DNA from: JAEXNA01 sp037968995
Lineage (GTDB): Bacteria > Vulcanimicrobiota > Xenobia > Xenobiales > JADMJV01
Reading direction: 5' to 3'
Length of the DNA stretch: 15,097 nucleotides
Assembly: GCA_037968995.1 (NCBI GenBank)
Contig: JBBKWP010000173.1
Span: forward strand, 1 to 15,097
The notes below the pieces were generated by a model, which was not told the origin of the DNA, searched no databases, and saw only the letters and a program-made list of their open reading frames with translations. This document shows positions 1 through 7,559 of this stretch, in pieces. Position 1 is the stretch's first letter. Every line of letters starts with the position of its first letter. A program made the translations under genes and the position numbers.

Positions 1-71
1 CTCATGAATCCGGTTCGCTTGAGCATATCCCGCCGTGAAATGCCCAACCGCGTCTCATCGTTTCCCGACAT
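1..71 (-). CDS. Tat-exported protein, N-terminal fragment (runs off left edge)
   Basis: Only the first 23 codons lie in the window, read leftwards from an ATG at 71. The peptide starts MSGNDETRLGISRRDMLKRT and contains SRRDMLK, a good match to the twin-arginine consensus (S/T-R-R-x-F/L-L-K). The protein is therefore probably folded in the cytoplasm and exported by the Tat system, often with a bound cofactor. An AGGGG Shine-Dalgarno lies about seven bases before the ATG (bases 78-84 region, minus strand), which supports the start. The product family cannot be told, because the hydrophobic core and mature domain are outside the window. It is co-directional with the reductase gene to its right, 91 bp away, so the two could be cotranscribed. 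Confidence 0.6.
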   Translation of the reverse strand, partial: MSGNDETRLGISRRDMLKRTGFM

Positions 72-162
72 AAATCACCCCTTGCAACCCAAATAGTTTA
101 TGAATTCCAGGAAATTTAACAACTCGAGTGATTCACCTGCTCAAGAAAAGACTCTGTGACAT

Positions 163-1101
163 CTATCCGAGCACGAATTTCTCGGGACCTAACGGCACGA
201 TACGATGCGGGTTGATCTCCGGATGGGAGTAGTAGTAGTGGCGTTTGATATGCTCGAAGTTCGTGCTCTTTTTGACGGCTTCGAGTTGGTAGAGATCGGC
301 CGTGTAGCGTGACAGATTGGGATAGTCGGAGATCCTCCTGAGGTTGGTTTTGAAGTGTCCGTAGTAAACCAAGTCGAAGCGCAAGAGGGTCGGCAGAAGA
401 CGAAGGTCAGCCTCGGTGAGGTGGTCCCCGACGAGATACGTCTTGCCTTCCAGGAGTTGCTCTAATTCATCCAGCACCTCGAACAGCCCAGCCACGGCTT
501 GGTCGTAAGCTTTTTGAGTTTTGGCGAATCCCGATCGATAGACACCATTATTAACGTGGTGATAGATCCGTTCGTTGAGAGCGTCGATCTCGGCGCGCAG
601 CGGCAAAGGATAATAATCTTGGATGTTGCCGGTCAAAGAATTGAAGGCAGAATTGAAAATGCGGATGATCTCAGAGGACTCGTTGTTGACGATCTGTCCG
701 TTCTTTTTGTCCCACAGGATGGGAACGCTGACGCTGGTACTAACGTCGGGCTGTGCCTTCTGATAGACCTGGTAAAGATATTCGAACCCGTGGAGTTGGT
801 CTCCGGTGGCGCCTTCGAAGTCGGTGGTAAAAGTCCAACCGTTGTCTAGCATATCGGGGTGAACCACGCTCACAGTGATGTGCTCATCGAGACCCTTGAG
901 CTTTCGAAAGATCAGAGTTCGGTGCGCCCAAGGACAGGCGTAGCTCACATACAGGTGGTAGCGGCCGGACTCGGGCTTAAAGACAGGATGATCCTCACCA
1001 ATGGTCTCCAAAAAAGTGCGCGGTTTGCGATCAAAAGCTCCCGTTTTATCGCTAGTGATGATGCTGGTGGTGACCCATTTTCCATTGACTAAACGTCCCA
1101 T
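163..1101 (-). CDS. Glutathionyl-hydroquinone reductase (Xi-class glutathione transferase)
   Basis: 312 residues, close to the usual 310-330 of the YqjG/ECM4/PcpF family. The N-terminal thioredoxin-like domain carries the family signature CPWAHR at residues 56-61. The Cys (56) is the catalytic residue that attacks glutathionyl-hydroquinones, releasing hydroquinone and leaving a mixed disulphide resolved by a second glutathione. The all-helical C-terminal GST domain ends with the typical GDHLTEADLRLLPTLLRFD segment (about 225-244) and the YYGHFKTN/YPNL region. A strong AGGAG ribosome site eight bases before the ATG supports the start. It is a cytosolic enzyme that recycles glutathionylated quinones. 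It is divergent from the MBL-fold gene with 176 bp between the starts. Its presence implies that the cell makes or uses glutathione. Confidence 0.93.
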   Translation of the reverse strand: MGRLVNGKWVTTSIITSDKTGAFDRKPRTFLETIGEDHPVFKPESGRYHLYVSYACPWAHRTLIFRKLKGLDEHITVSVVHPDMLDNGWTFTTDFEGATGDQLHGFEYLYQVYQKAQPDVSTSVSVPILWDKKNGQIVNNESSEIIRIFNSAFNSLTGNIQDYYPLPLRAEIDALNERIYHHVNNGVYRSGFAKTQKAYDQAVAGLFEVLDELEQLLEGKTYLVGDHLTEADLRLLPTLLRFDLVYYGHFKTNLRRISDYPNLSRYTADLYQLEAVKKSTNFEHIKRHYYYSHPEINPHRIVPLGPEKFVLG

Positions 1102-1277
1102 ATATTTGCTCCTGTTTTTTATGATTTACGATGTGACCACAAACTCCCTCGATCTCAACGAAGAGAGTTTTGGGGGTCAGAAAATCGAGATGCAGGCGGC
1201 TTCAAACTTGCCGACCGCGCGAACGTCGTGGGCATTCGCCGAGGAGGCCTTTCGCTCCAATTCTTTAAGCTGGTGGA

Positions 1278-2009
1278 ATGAGTCAAAAGAACTTTACCAT
1301 CCATCAATACACCCTGGGCCCTTGGAACAACCTTATGTATCTGCTGGAAGATACAGCCACTAAAAAGTGTGCTGTGGTCGACCCCGCCTGGGAGATCGAC
1401 GGGATCATCCAGGAGATCGAAAAGCGCGGAGTGACACCGTCAGCCTGCCTGCTCACTCACAGCCACTACGACCATATCAACATGGTAAGGCCTCTCTTAG
1501 CCAGGTACCCCGGCATCCCGGTTTATATGCTCGATGTAGAGATCGACTGGTCCAATTTTAGCTGTGAGAACTTGCAGCGAGTCTCCGCGGGCGACGTGAT
1601 CGAGATCGGTGACCATGTCAAGGTCAAGACCTTTCATACGCCAGGCCACAGCCCCGGCTCCATGGCCCTTCATCTGGGCGAGAACTTACTGACCGGCGAT
1701 GCAGTGTTTCTCGATTCTTGCGGTCGAGCCGACATCGACGGCGGGGACCCCAAGGCTCTCTACCAAACAATCAACTGGCTGGCCGACAACTTGCCTGACG
1801 AAACCGTGTTCTATCCTGGACACGGAACGCTTGAGAGAGGCTCAGACACGCTGGCTAATCAGAAAAAGACCAATCCGTACTTCGTTTTCGATACTTACCA
1901 AGATTTTGAAGCCAAACGCATGGAGGGCACCAGCCCAGGAGCCAAGTTCCCGTCGCCCGATCCCGAATGGGCGGAAAAAGTCGAGAAACAGCAGCCCAAG
2001 AGGCCTTAG
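1278..2009 (+). CDS. MBL-fold metallo-hydrolase (glyoxalase II-like)
   Basis: 243 residues. The metal-binding motif HSHYDH (H61, H63, D65, H66) is followed by TPGH (H124), a bridging Asp in LLTGDAVF (D141) and PGHG (H182), so all ligands for a two-metal site are present. The segment CGRADIDGGDPKALYQTI (149-166) is typical of the glyoxalase II/YcbL/ETHE1 side of the superfamily and KKTNPYF (about 195-202) is also usual there. It is therefore probably a cytosolic thioester or persulphide-type hydrolase. The exact substrate cannot be read from sequence. The start lies in a GGTGGA-ATG context with only a weak ribosome site. It is divergent from the glutathione-dependent reductase, which fits a thiol-metabolism role, though this is inference. 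NhaA follows 76 bp downstream on the same strand. Confidence 0.88.
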   Translation: MSQKNFTIHQYTLGPWNNLMYLLEDTATKKCAVVDPAWEIDGIIQEIEKRGVTPSACLLTHSHYDHINMVRPLLARYPGIPVYMLDVEIDWSNFSCENLQRVSAGDVIEIGDHVKVKTFHTPGHSPGSMALHLGENLLTGDAVFLDSCGRADIDGGDPKALYQTINWLADNLPDETVFYPGHGTLERGSDTLANQKKTNPYFVFDTYQDFEAKRMEGTSPGAKFPSPDPEWAEKVEKQQPKRP

Positions 2010-2085
2010 GTCCTGACTCTACGAAGTTGTCGCCATCGATTCTCAGCCCTCAAAAAAGACGCTTCAGCCAGGTGCCCAAACGGTT

Positions 2086-3405
2086 GTGACCGCGTTCCAG
2101 AGCTTCGTTAAGCTCGAAGGATCCAGTGGGATTCTGCTCCTGGTGTGCGCCCTGTGCGCTCTAGCCTGGGCCAATCTGGATTCCGGATCCTACCAGAGTT
2201 TGCTGCAAATGACGGTAGGGTTCCGCATCGGTAACTTCGAGATGACGAAGTCTTTGCACCACTGGATCAACGATGGCCTGATGGCGGTCTTCTTTCTGCT
2301 CGTCGGGCTAGAAATTAAGCGGGAGTTCCTGGTGGGCGAATTAGCCGAACCCCGCAAAGCCATGCTACCGGTCGCCGCCGCGTTGGGTGGCGCCGCGATC
2401 CCTGCGCTGCTATATCTGTTGTTCAACTTTGGAGGGCCGGGGGCGTCTGGCTGGGCCATCCCAGCGGCCACAGACATCGCCTTCGCGCTTGGAATTTTGG
2501 CGCTCATCGGCCGTCGCGCCCCAGTCAGTCTACAGATCTTTTTGGCGGCACTGGCCATCGTGGACGATCTCGCGGCCCTCGTGATTATAGCGCTGTTCTA
2601 CACCGAAAAAATCTCCTGGGTCCCTCTAGGCTGGGCCGCCGGAATTTTGGTGTTCTTATTCATACTCAACCGCCAGGGCGTGCGCCCGCTCCCATTCTAC
2701 TTGATTCCTGGACTCTTTCTGTGGCTGGCGATCTTCAAGTCCGGGCTCCACGCCACTCTGGCCGGTGTGCTCTTGGCCATTGTCATTCCCTCTTGGACCC
2801 GTCAGACCCCAGCGGGCTTCGTATCCGAGGTCACCAAGGTCCTCAACAGCCACGACCCGTCAGGGCCGCTTCCTGAGAACTTCATCCATAGTCAGGGGGC
2901 CCAAGATGCCCTCCACCACGTCGAGATGGAATGCAAGATGGTCCAACCTCCACTTCTGCGATTGGAACATCTGCTCCATCCCTGGTCGGCCTTTCTCATC
3001 ATTCCCGTCTTCGCATTGGCCAACGCTGGAGTGACGATCCAGTCGGCCGAACTGCTACTGGACCCGGTGGCGCTGGGGGTTATGGTGGGCCTGGTGCTGG
3101 GGAAGCCGATAGGAATCCTGGGAGCTTGCTATCTTGCCGTGCGATTCGGAGGAGCGTCCCTTCCCGAGGGAACGGGCTGGAACCACATCGTCGGAGTCTC
3201 GCTCCTGGCGGGCATCGGCTTCACCATGTCTCTTTTTATCGCAGGATTGGCTTTTACCGACATCGCCTCCGTAGAGGCGGCCAAACTTGGCGTCCTCGTC
3301 GCATCCACTGTGGCGGGGGGACTAGGAGCGACCCTTTTGATTCGAGCAGGATCTCAAGACCCAGAGTCCTCTCGGGACCATCGGCGGGGCAACTTTGAAT
3401 CTTGA
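2086..3405 (+). CDS. nhaA: Na+/H+ antiporter NhaA
   Basis: 439 residues, polytopic inner-membrane protein that exchanges two protons for one sodium (or lithium) ion. The family hallmarks are present: FVKLEGSSGILLL near the N-terminus, FFLLVGLEIKREFLVGEL (69-86), PAATDIAFALG with the transport Asp (D130), AIVDDLAALVIIALFYT with the paired ion-binding Asp residues (D160, D161), LGKPIG with the conserved TM10 Lys, and AGIGFTMSLFIAGLAF near the end. It is about 50 residues longer than E. coli NhaA. Most of the excess is a hydrophilic loop (about residues 240-295) seen in many NhaA proteins outside enterobacteria. No ATG fits the frame. GTG at 2086 is the only plausible start before an in-frame stop at 2014. 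The ribosome site is weak. A hairpin overlaps the stop codon. Confidence 0.95.
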   Translation: MTAFQSFVKLEGSSGILLLVCALCALAWANLDSGSYQSLLQMTVGFRIGNFEMTKSLHHWINDGLMAVFFLLVGLEIKREFLVGELAEPRKAMLPVAAALGGAAIPALLYLLFNFGGPGASGWAIPAATDIAFALGILALIGRRAPVSLQIFLAALAIVDDLAALVIIALFYTEKISWVPLGWAAGILVFLFILNRQGVRPLPFYLIPGLFLWLAIFKSGLHATLAGVLLAIVIPSWTRQTPAGFVSEVTKVLNSHDPSGPLPENFIHSQGAQDALHHVEMECKMVQPPLLRLEHLLHPWSAFLIIPVFALANAGVTIQSAELLLDPVALGVMVGLVLGKPIGILGACYLAVRFGGASLPEGTGWNHIVGVSLLAGIGFTMSLFIAGLAFTDIASVEAAKLGVLVASTVAGGLGATLLIRAGSQDPESSRDHRRGNFES

Positions 3406-3417
3406 CGAGATTCAAGG
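3393..3417 (+). terminator. Hairpin over the nhaA stop codon
   Basis: CTTTGAATC (3393-3401) pairs with GATTCAAGG (3409-3417): nine pairs including one G-U, with a seven-base loop that contains the TGA stop. No clear T-run follows, so it is a weak candidate for intrinsic termination and may instead act as a 3' mRNA-stabilising structure. Confidence 0.35.
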
Positions 3418-3476
3418 AACCCGCGAGCTTCTAGAATCTTTGGGTTTCGAATTTGAAAGTATAGAGGGAAATCGCA

Positions 3477-3506
3477 ACCGTCGTAGCTTTGCACGGAACC
3501 GACGGT
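3477..3506. repeat. Inverted repeat ACCGTCG / CGACGGT
   Basis: Perfect 7-bp arms at 3477-3483 and 3500-3506, 16 bases apart, in the gap between nhaA and the phosphatase gene and upstream of its likely -10 box. It could be an operator or a hairpin. Function unknown. Confidence 0.3.
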
Positions 3507-3565
3507 GACGACTAACCCACTCCAAAGCTGGCGGGTCCGCCATCGGGGGGAGTGGACTCTGGCAA

Positions 3566-3571
3566 TATAAT
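3566..3571 (+). promoter_or_regulatory. Likely -10 box of the phosphatase gene
   Basis: A perfect TATAAT lies 55 bp before the ATG at 3627. The sequence 17 bp further up has no recognisable TTGACA, so expression may need an activator or another sigma factor. The site lies inside the longest possible reading frame (GTG at 3552), which argues that translation really begins at 3627. Confidence 0.4.
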
Positions 3572-3626
3572 CTCTCATCGTAGGGTCTTGCTAAGCGGTC
3601 GTCGAATCGGAGTCATTAGGTCCGCT

Positions 3627-4757
3627 ATGGCTAAGGAATGGGACGAATTGATAGAGGTCATCCAGCTGATGGCTAATACTTTCGAGCTGGACCGTCTGTT
3701 GCCGGAGATCACCCGTGCGACGCGCAACCTGCTCGGCTGCGTCAACGCTCACATTTTCTTGCACGAGCCGGGACAGACCGGTTATCAGCTCCAGACCCAG
3801 GGCAGTGCTTTGCATCAGCTTGGCGGTATCGAGAACCCCGCTTTCAATGAGCTGTTGCTACCGTTGAGCAGCCAGCAGGGAGAGCTGTTCGGAATCTTGC
3901 AAGCGATCAAGCCTCCGGGAGTCACTTTCAGTGAAACCGAGCGTAAGCGAGCCGTTCTTCTGGGCGGATTAGTGGCCATCGGTATCAAGCGTCAGATGCT
4001 CTGGACCGAAGCGCGCCAGAAGGCGACCTTTGAGCGAGAGATGCAACGAGCACGTCAAATGGTGGACGCCCTCATCCCTTGCGAACCGCTGACTTTCGAG
4101 GGCTACGAGTTCTCGGGGCGTCTGGTGCCGGCCAGTCTGACCGGGGGAGATCTGTACGATATCTTTCCCCTAGACGATGGAAGCATCGGCCTCCTGGTCG
4201 CCGACGCTACCGGTCATGGCATCGACTCCACGTTGTTGGTCACGGAGTGCCGGGCCATTATCCGAGCCTTATTTCAAAGACGGTCCAACTTGGCAAAAGT
4301 CATCGAGCGAGCCAACCGTTTAATGTGCGGTCCGTTGGACCGAGCGGAGCGTTTCGTCACCTTGCTCCTAGGAGTCATCGACAGCCGCCGGCATCGCTTT
4401 ACCTACGTCAATGGTGGTCAGGGCCTGGCCTTTCATCGTCGCACCGGGGGCCGTCTGGTGACTTTGCCCCCCAGCGGACTTCCTCTAGGGGTGCTGGCGG
4501 AGGCCCCCTTCACAACACGCTCCATAAGGCTCGAGCCGGACGATCTGCTTTTTTTAGGCACTGACGGATTGCTAGAATGGCGGGATACAACGGGCGCAAT
4601 GTATGGCGAGGAGCGACTAGCGGAAATGCTGAGGAAAGCGGAGACCTTATCCCCCCCAGAACTCATTGAGAAGGTCTTCTCCGACGCCAAAGCCTTCGCG
4701 AAAACAGCGCCAAACCAGGACGACGTAACCCTGGTCGCCGTCAAACGTTGCAAATAA
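3627..4757 (+). CDS. GAF-SpoIIE (PP2C-type) serine/threonine phosphatase
   Basis: 376 residues from the ATG at 3627, which has a TAGG ribosome site seven bases before it. A GTG 75 bp upstream is open but lies ahead of the probable promoter. Residues about 5-128 look like a small GAF sensor domain (ELIEVIQLMANTFELDRLLP start). A helical linker (129-150) precedes a SpoIIE/RsbU phosphatase domain with the metal-binding acidic residues: GGDLYD (D175), ADATGHG (D193), GTDGLLEW (D313) and QDDVTLVAV (D365/D366). Family members dephosphorylate anti-anti-sigma proteins in partner-switching pathways or act as response outputs. No STAS protein, anti-sigma kinase or receiver gene is adjacent, so the target is unknown. 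No transmembrane segment is seen, so it is cytosolic. It is transcribed alone. Confidence 0.88.
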   Translation: MAKEWDELIEVIQLMANTFELDRLLPEITRATRNLLGCVNAHIFLHEPGQTGYQLQTQGSALHQLGGIENPAFNELLLPLSSQQGELFGILQAIKPPGVTFSETERKRAVLLGGLVAIGIKRQMLWTEARQKATFEREMQRARQMVDALIPCEPLTFEGYEFSGRLVPASLTGGDLYDIFPLDDGSIGLLVADATGHGIDSTLLVTECRAIIRALFQRRSNLAKVIERANRLMCGPLDRAERFVTLLLGVIDSRRHRFTYVNGGQGLAFHRRTGGRLVTLPPSGLPLGVLAEAPFTTRSIRLEPDDLLFLGTDGLLEWRDTTGAMYGEERLAEMLRKAETLSPPELIEKVFSDAKAFAKTAPNQDDVTLVAVKRCK

Positions 4758-4829
4758 AAGCGAGATGGCCTTGATCTTTCGCACGAGTCGCAACGGGACC
4801 AAGCGGCTGGAATTACTGTCGCTGCATCC

Positions 4830-5000
4830 GTGAGAGGTTTCGTTGGTGCGGGAGTCTTGACCCTAGGCGCTTCGTTGTCGGTCGTCTCGGCGGCGCGTTG
4901 GGGACGTTCCGCTTTGTTGGATCTAGTGGACGGCATGTACACTAAAAACTCCCCCAAACGAGAACCCAAAGTAAAAAGGACCCGGTCCGCCATCTTGTGA
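4830..5000 (+). CDS. Small hydrophobic ORF, uncertain
   Basis: A GTG-started frame of 56 codons with a hydrophobic stretch (FVGAGVLTLGASLSVVSAA, residues 4-22) followed by a basic tail (SPKREPKVKRTRS). It would suit a single-pass membrane or exported mini-protein. The same frame is open without stops from directly after the phosphatase stop (4758), so the GTG is not forced and the ORF might be a remnant of a longer gene. No Shine-Dalgarno is obvious and no family was recognised. Confidence 0.25.
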   Translation: MRGFVGAGVLTLGASLSVVSAARWGRSALLDLVDGMYTKNSPKREPKVKRTRSAIL

Positions 5001-5261
5001 CAGAACTCTGAGTCCTTTTGCTCACCGTCCAAGCCGATCATGGCGGAACGGTGCTCTCTATTCTGTTGTATCGAAGAGGATTGTCGCCTCGGGGCAGCTG
5101 TAGCCTGGACCTTTCGGTTCCAGCGCCGTCCTATAGACGATGTCTCTTGAATCTGATTTTACAGTTTAAGGCTTGGTCTTTGCCGTTTAGCCCGCCGTGT
5201 TGCCTCTGAAAACATTATGCCTCGACGGCTGAAATGCTCATAGTCTCCCGGATGGTCCCCG

Positions 5262-5397
5262 GAGATTCCCGAGAACGAAAGAGTCGAGATCCGAGGGTTC
5301 GGCTCGTTCAATCTGCACACCATTTTAGCAACAACAAAGTCGCGGACTGGCTCTGGAACAACGTGCCCGGCTTGAAGGGAAAGAATCTGTCCACCTG
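5262..5397 (+). pseudogene. Decayed IHF/HU-type DNA-binding protein gene
   Basis: The plus-strand frame through 5283-5318 encodes RVEIRGFGSFNLH, which closely matches the strongest signature of the IHF beta/HU family (ERVEIRGFGSF, the strand leading into the DNA-binding arm). Further along, in a different frame, NNVPGLKGKNLST (about 5359-5397) resembles the family's C-terminal VPxFKPGKxL segment, so a frameshift separates the two. An in-frame TAG at 5241 and the absence of the helical dimerisation half upstream show the N-terminus is lost. Intact members are about 90-100 residue chromosome-architecture proteins. This copy cannot make one. The assignment rests on two short matches in the correct order and spacing. 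Confidence 0.5.
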
Positions 5398-5460
5398 AGC
5401 GGAGGCTCGATATCTCAACCGCTTGAGGATTCGGGGGCGAAAAGTGTGCGTCGATGAGGA

Positions 5461-6666
5461 TCACGGTTTCGTGGACACAATCATTATGGTACTAGGTTCA
5501 GCGGCAGTACGGGTCTTAGTAATTGTGTAAAGCGCTCCTTTCTCGCTGACGGAGAGGTAGTGCTCCCCAGTGGCCCCGTCGTCCACTACCGGTTGCGGAG
5601 TCGACCAAGTTCTACCCCGGTCGAGGGAGACCGAACTGTAAACGCCGCCTTTATCGAAGTGTGACCAGGAGACCACAATGAAATCTCCAAACCCCTCAAC
5701 CTCCACGTGACCGACAGTTTTCTCACTGGACGCGACTTCGAAGGGTGAACTCCAACTTTTGCCCCCATCATGAGAGAGCTTCATGAATAGGTGAGCCGTT
5801 TGGGTCTTCACAAGGTCATCCCCGGCGACCGTGGACTCATTGTAAGCCAAGTACACTTCCTCAGGCAGGTCCCTATTGATTCCCAGGCCAAATCCGTCGC
5901 TGCTGACTTTTGTGAGGGGCTGAAAGTCCACCACGTCAAACACTTTCAAATCGCTTGAGCGCAGATAATAGACACCTTCCCTGGATTCGTCACCCTCCTT
6001 GCGAGAAGCGGGAAACGATACAGCATGCAACCTACCTTCCATATCTAACTCATATCGCCATTGTCTCCCGAATTCCACTTGGTCCTCCGGGAAGGGGATA
6101 GTCATACCGCTCCAGGTGACACCTTGGTTATCGGAGACGACCAGCTTAAGCTCCTTTCTACGTTTTCGGTCCCTTTGATCGGGGCCTTCCAGCAGTATCG
6201 CGCGTTTGCTGCAAGCCAGTGTTCTACTAGATCGAGAGACCCATGGGAAACTTCCTAACGCCTTGCAAGACCAACTCGCACCTTGGTCCGAACTGGAAAA
6301 GACAACCATATTCTTTTCGGTTCGGGACTGATCGTATCCCAGAAGTAGAAGATTGTCGTCGGTGCGCAATAGGTCGCCAAAGGATGTACTCCAAACTTTA
6401 TTGGTGAGAGCCTTATCTTTTGTATCCCACTTCCACGAGGGGCCTTCCGCGCTGACAACCTGAACCTGTGCTTTGTCCCAATCGGGATGAACTGCCAGGA
6501 CTCTGGTGCCGTCGGGGCTCCAGTTCGTCTCATTGTCGCCGTAGCTCGAACCGAAAGCACTTGAGGAGGGAGCTGAACTCAAAGGGTATGGCCCTTTGAT
6601 GGTAGGTTTCGTCTGACAACCCGTCATCGCGCCCAAAACGAAAAGCGCTACTAGAATAGACTTCAT
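5461..6666 (-). CDS. Lipoprotein with sialidase-like Asp-box (BNR) repeats
   Basis: 401 residues. The N-terminus MKSILVALFVLGAMTGC is a lipoprotein signal with the acylated Cys at 17. The body carries four Asp-box motifs (S/T-x-D/N-x-G-x-x-W): SSDQGASW, SDNQGVTW, SHDGGKSW and SLDRGRTW, each on a beta-hairpin turn. This is the pattern of sialidase/BNR or WD40-like six-bladed propellers. An opening WSPDGTRVLAVHPD segment resembles a TolB-type blade. The Arg triad needed for true sialidase activity is not obvious, so enzyme function is unproven. A binding or scaffold role at the outer or inner membrane is as likely. Its ATG overlaps the stop of the upstream gene (ATGA, 6666-6663), so translation is coupled. 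Confidence 0.75.
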   Translation of the reverse strand: MKSILVALFVLGAMTGCQTKPTIKGPYPLSSAPSSSAFGSSYGDNETNWSPDGTRVLAVHPDWDKAQVQVVSAEGPSWKWDTKDKALTNKVWSTSFGDLLRTDDNLLLLGYDQSRTEKNMVVFSSSDQGASWSCKALGSFPWVSRSSRTLACSKRAILLEGPDQRDRKRRKELKLVVSDNQGVTWSGMTIPFPEDQVEFGRQWRYELDMEGRLHAVSFPASRKEGDESREGVYYLRSSDLKVFDVVDFQPLTKVSSDGFGLGINRDLPEEVYLAYNESTVAGDDLVKTQTAHLFMKLSHDGGKSWSSPFEVASSEKTVGHVEVEGFGDFIVVSWSHFDKGGVYSSVSLDRGRTWSTPQPVVDDGATGEHYLSVSEKGALYTITKTRTAAEPSTIMIVSTKP

Positions 6667-7475
6667 TTCTTCACCGTCTTTTCCTTAAAGGGGGCCCACT
6701 CGATGTTGCTTCGACTATCCAACTGCAGGGGCACGGGCACCCGAGTCGCCGTCATTTCCTTGTCTGCGTTGAGAGTAAGTGTGTCATCAGCAATTCTATA
6801 GTTCCACTCGCGTTTTGACCCCAAATCGTCGCTAGAAAAGCCGAAGTGTTCGGCAGCTTTCTGACGAGAGAAGTCTTCAAGGCTGTCCAAAGGTTCTCGA
6901 GTGAGTTCGCTTCCCAATACACTGACACGACTCATTTCATCCACCGAACCATCCCTACTACGACCTTTGCCTAAATCCACCGCGGCACCGGACCCACTGA
7001 TCACGATACCCTCCGTATTCTGTGGTTGCCCCCTTCGATAGCCCCACACGCCCACCAACTCTTGTGGAACGGCAGGTGGAGCCTTTTTGAGGTCGAGATC
7101 GACACCGTCACCTTTCAGGGACAATTTGTCCTCTTTGAGACTCAGGCTCAGGGTGACCGGAGCCGGCGGTTCTGAAGCACCCGCCATCGGCCAGGCGATG
7201 GTGATTTTCTTATCCTCGGTGCGATAAATCCCGTAGCGTCCGCTTTCGAATTCTCTTTCGATTTTTTCGTCTTCTTGCTGGAACTTCGACATTTTTCTTT
7301 CGACCCAGACCATCGAATTTGGCGCGACAAAGTCGACCGTTACCTTTCCGTCGTCACTTTTCCAGGTGCCTACAAGGGGGTCACTCTTGGAACAGCCTAG
7401 TCCCGAGAGGGCTGCCACAATCAGTAGTGTCGAGAGAATCAGCGATTGAACTCGGATTGAAACATGTTTGGTCAT
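6663..7475 (-). CDS. Lipoprotein with two lipocalin-like LxGxW modules
   Basis: 270 residues from the ATG at 7475, which has GGAG nine bases upstream. An ATG five codons further up lacks a ribosome site. A signal peptide (VQSLILSTLLIVAALSGLGC) ends in a lipobox-like LGC, though Gly at -3 is unusual. The mature part appears to hold two related modules beginning PLVGTWKSDDGKVTVDF (about 30-46) and ELVGVWGYRRGQ (about 136-147). The L-x-G-x-W opening and alternating beta-rich pattern resemble small lipocalin-like or DUF-type stress lipoproteins. The specific family was not recognised. It is the first gene of a two-gene unit with the Asp-box lipoprotein, so the two products probably act in the same envelope process. 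Confidence 0.65.
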   Translation of the reverse strand: MTKHVSIRVQSLILSTLLIVAALSGLGCSKSDPLVGTWKSDDGKVTVDFVAPNSMVWVERKMSKFQQEDEKIEREFESGRYGIYRTEDKKITIAWPMAGASEPPAPVTLSLSLKEDKLSLKGDGVDLDLKKAPPAVPQELVGVWGYRRGQPQNTEGIVISGSGAAVDLGKGRSRDGSVDEMSRVSVLGSELTREPLDSLEDFSRQKAAEHFGFSSDDLGSKREWNYRIADDTLTLNADKEMTATRVPVPLQLDSRSNIEWAPFKEKTVKK

Positions 7476-7531
7476 GGGTACTTTCTCCATAGTTTTAGAC
7501 TAGGAAGAGATCATACTCAAGATTCCGAAAG

Positions 7532-7559
7532 ATTGAATGGGTCGATCGACCCATTCAAT
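7532..7559. repeat. Perfect 28-bp palindrome
   Basis: The half-site ATTGAATGGGTCGA at 7532-7545 is followed directly by its exact reverse complement (7546-7559), with no central spacer. It lies 56 bp upstream of the lipoprotein operon start and 131 bp before the pseudogene start. The lack of a loop and of a T-run is more like a dimeric-regulator operator or cruciform site than an intrinsic terminator, though it could fold as a hairpin with a tight TCGA loop. It may control the lipoprotein genes. Confidence 0.8.

Larger units (their letters stand above)
4758..5460. other. 703-bp stretch without a convincing intact gene
   Basis: Between the convergent phosphatase gene and lipoprotein operon lies a region with several short open frames but no intact family match. 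It holds the small ORF at 4830-5000, the IHF/HU-like remnant at 5262-5397, and an 8-bp inverted repeat TCCGCCAT (4986-4993) / ATGGCGGA (5040-5047) with arms 46 bp apart. It probably represents decayed sequence. No T-rich terminator was seen for either flanking transcription unit. Confidence 0.5.

Noticed and set aside
1001..1363. 120-codon plus-strand frame across the divergent intergenic region
   Set aside because: It starts antisense to the reductase, ends inside the MBL gene, and has no protein-like features.
2190..3398. Several 65-155 codon frames inside nhaA on both strands
   Set aside because: Shadows of the nhaA coding frame, which matches its family over the whole length.
4079..4564. 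161-codon plus-strand frame inside the phosphatase gene
   Set aside because: Overlaps the catalytic SpoIIE domain in another frame; Arg/Ser-rich composition typical of a shadow.
4433..5041. 202-codon minus-strand open frame
   Set aside because: Its 3' half lies antisense to the phosphatase domain and its composition (Ser/Arg/Pro-rich) is that of a shadow frame. No family features in the part outside the phosphatase gene.
5159..5464. 101-codon minus-strand frame whose GTG overlaps the lipoprotein stop (GTGA), as if a third operon gene
   Set aside because: The overlap is attractive, but the plus strand across it encodes the recognisable IHF/HU remnant, and the minus-strand product shows no domain or signal. 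Probably chance.
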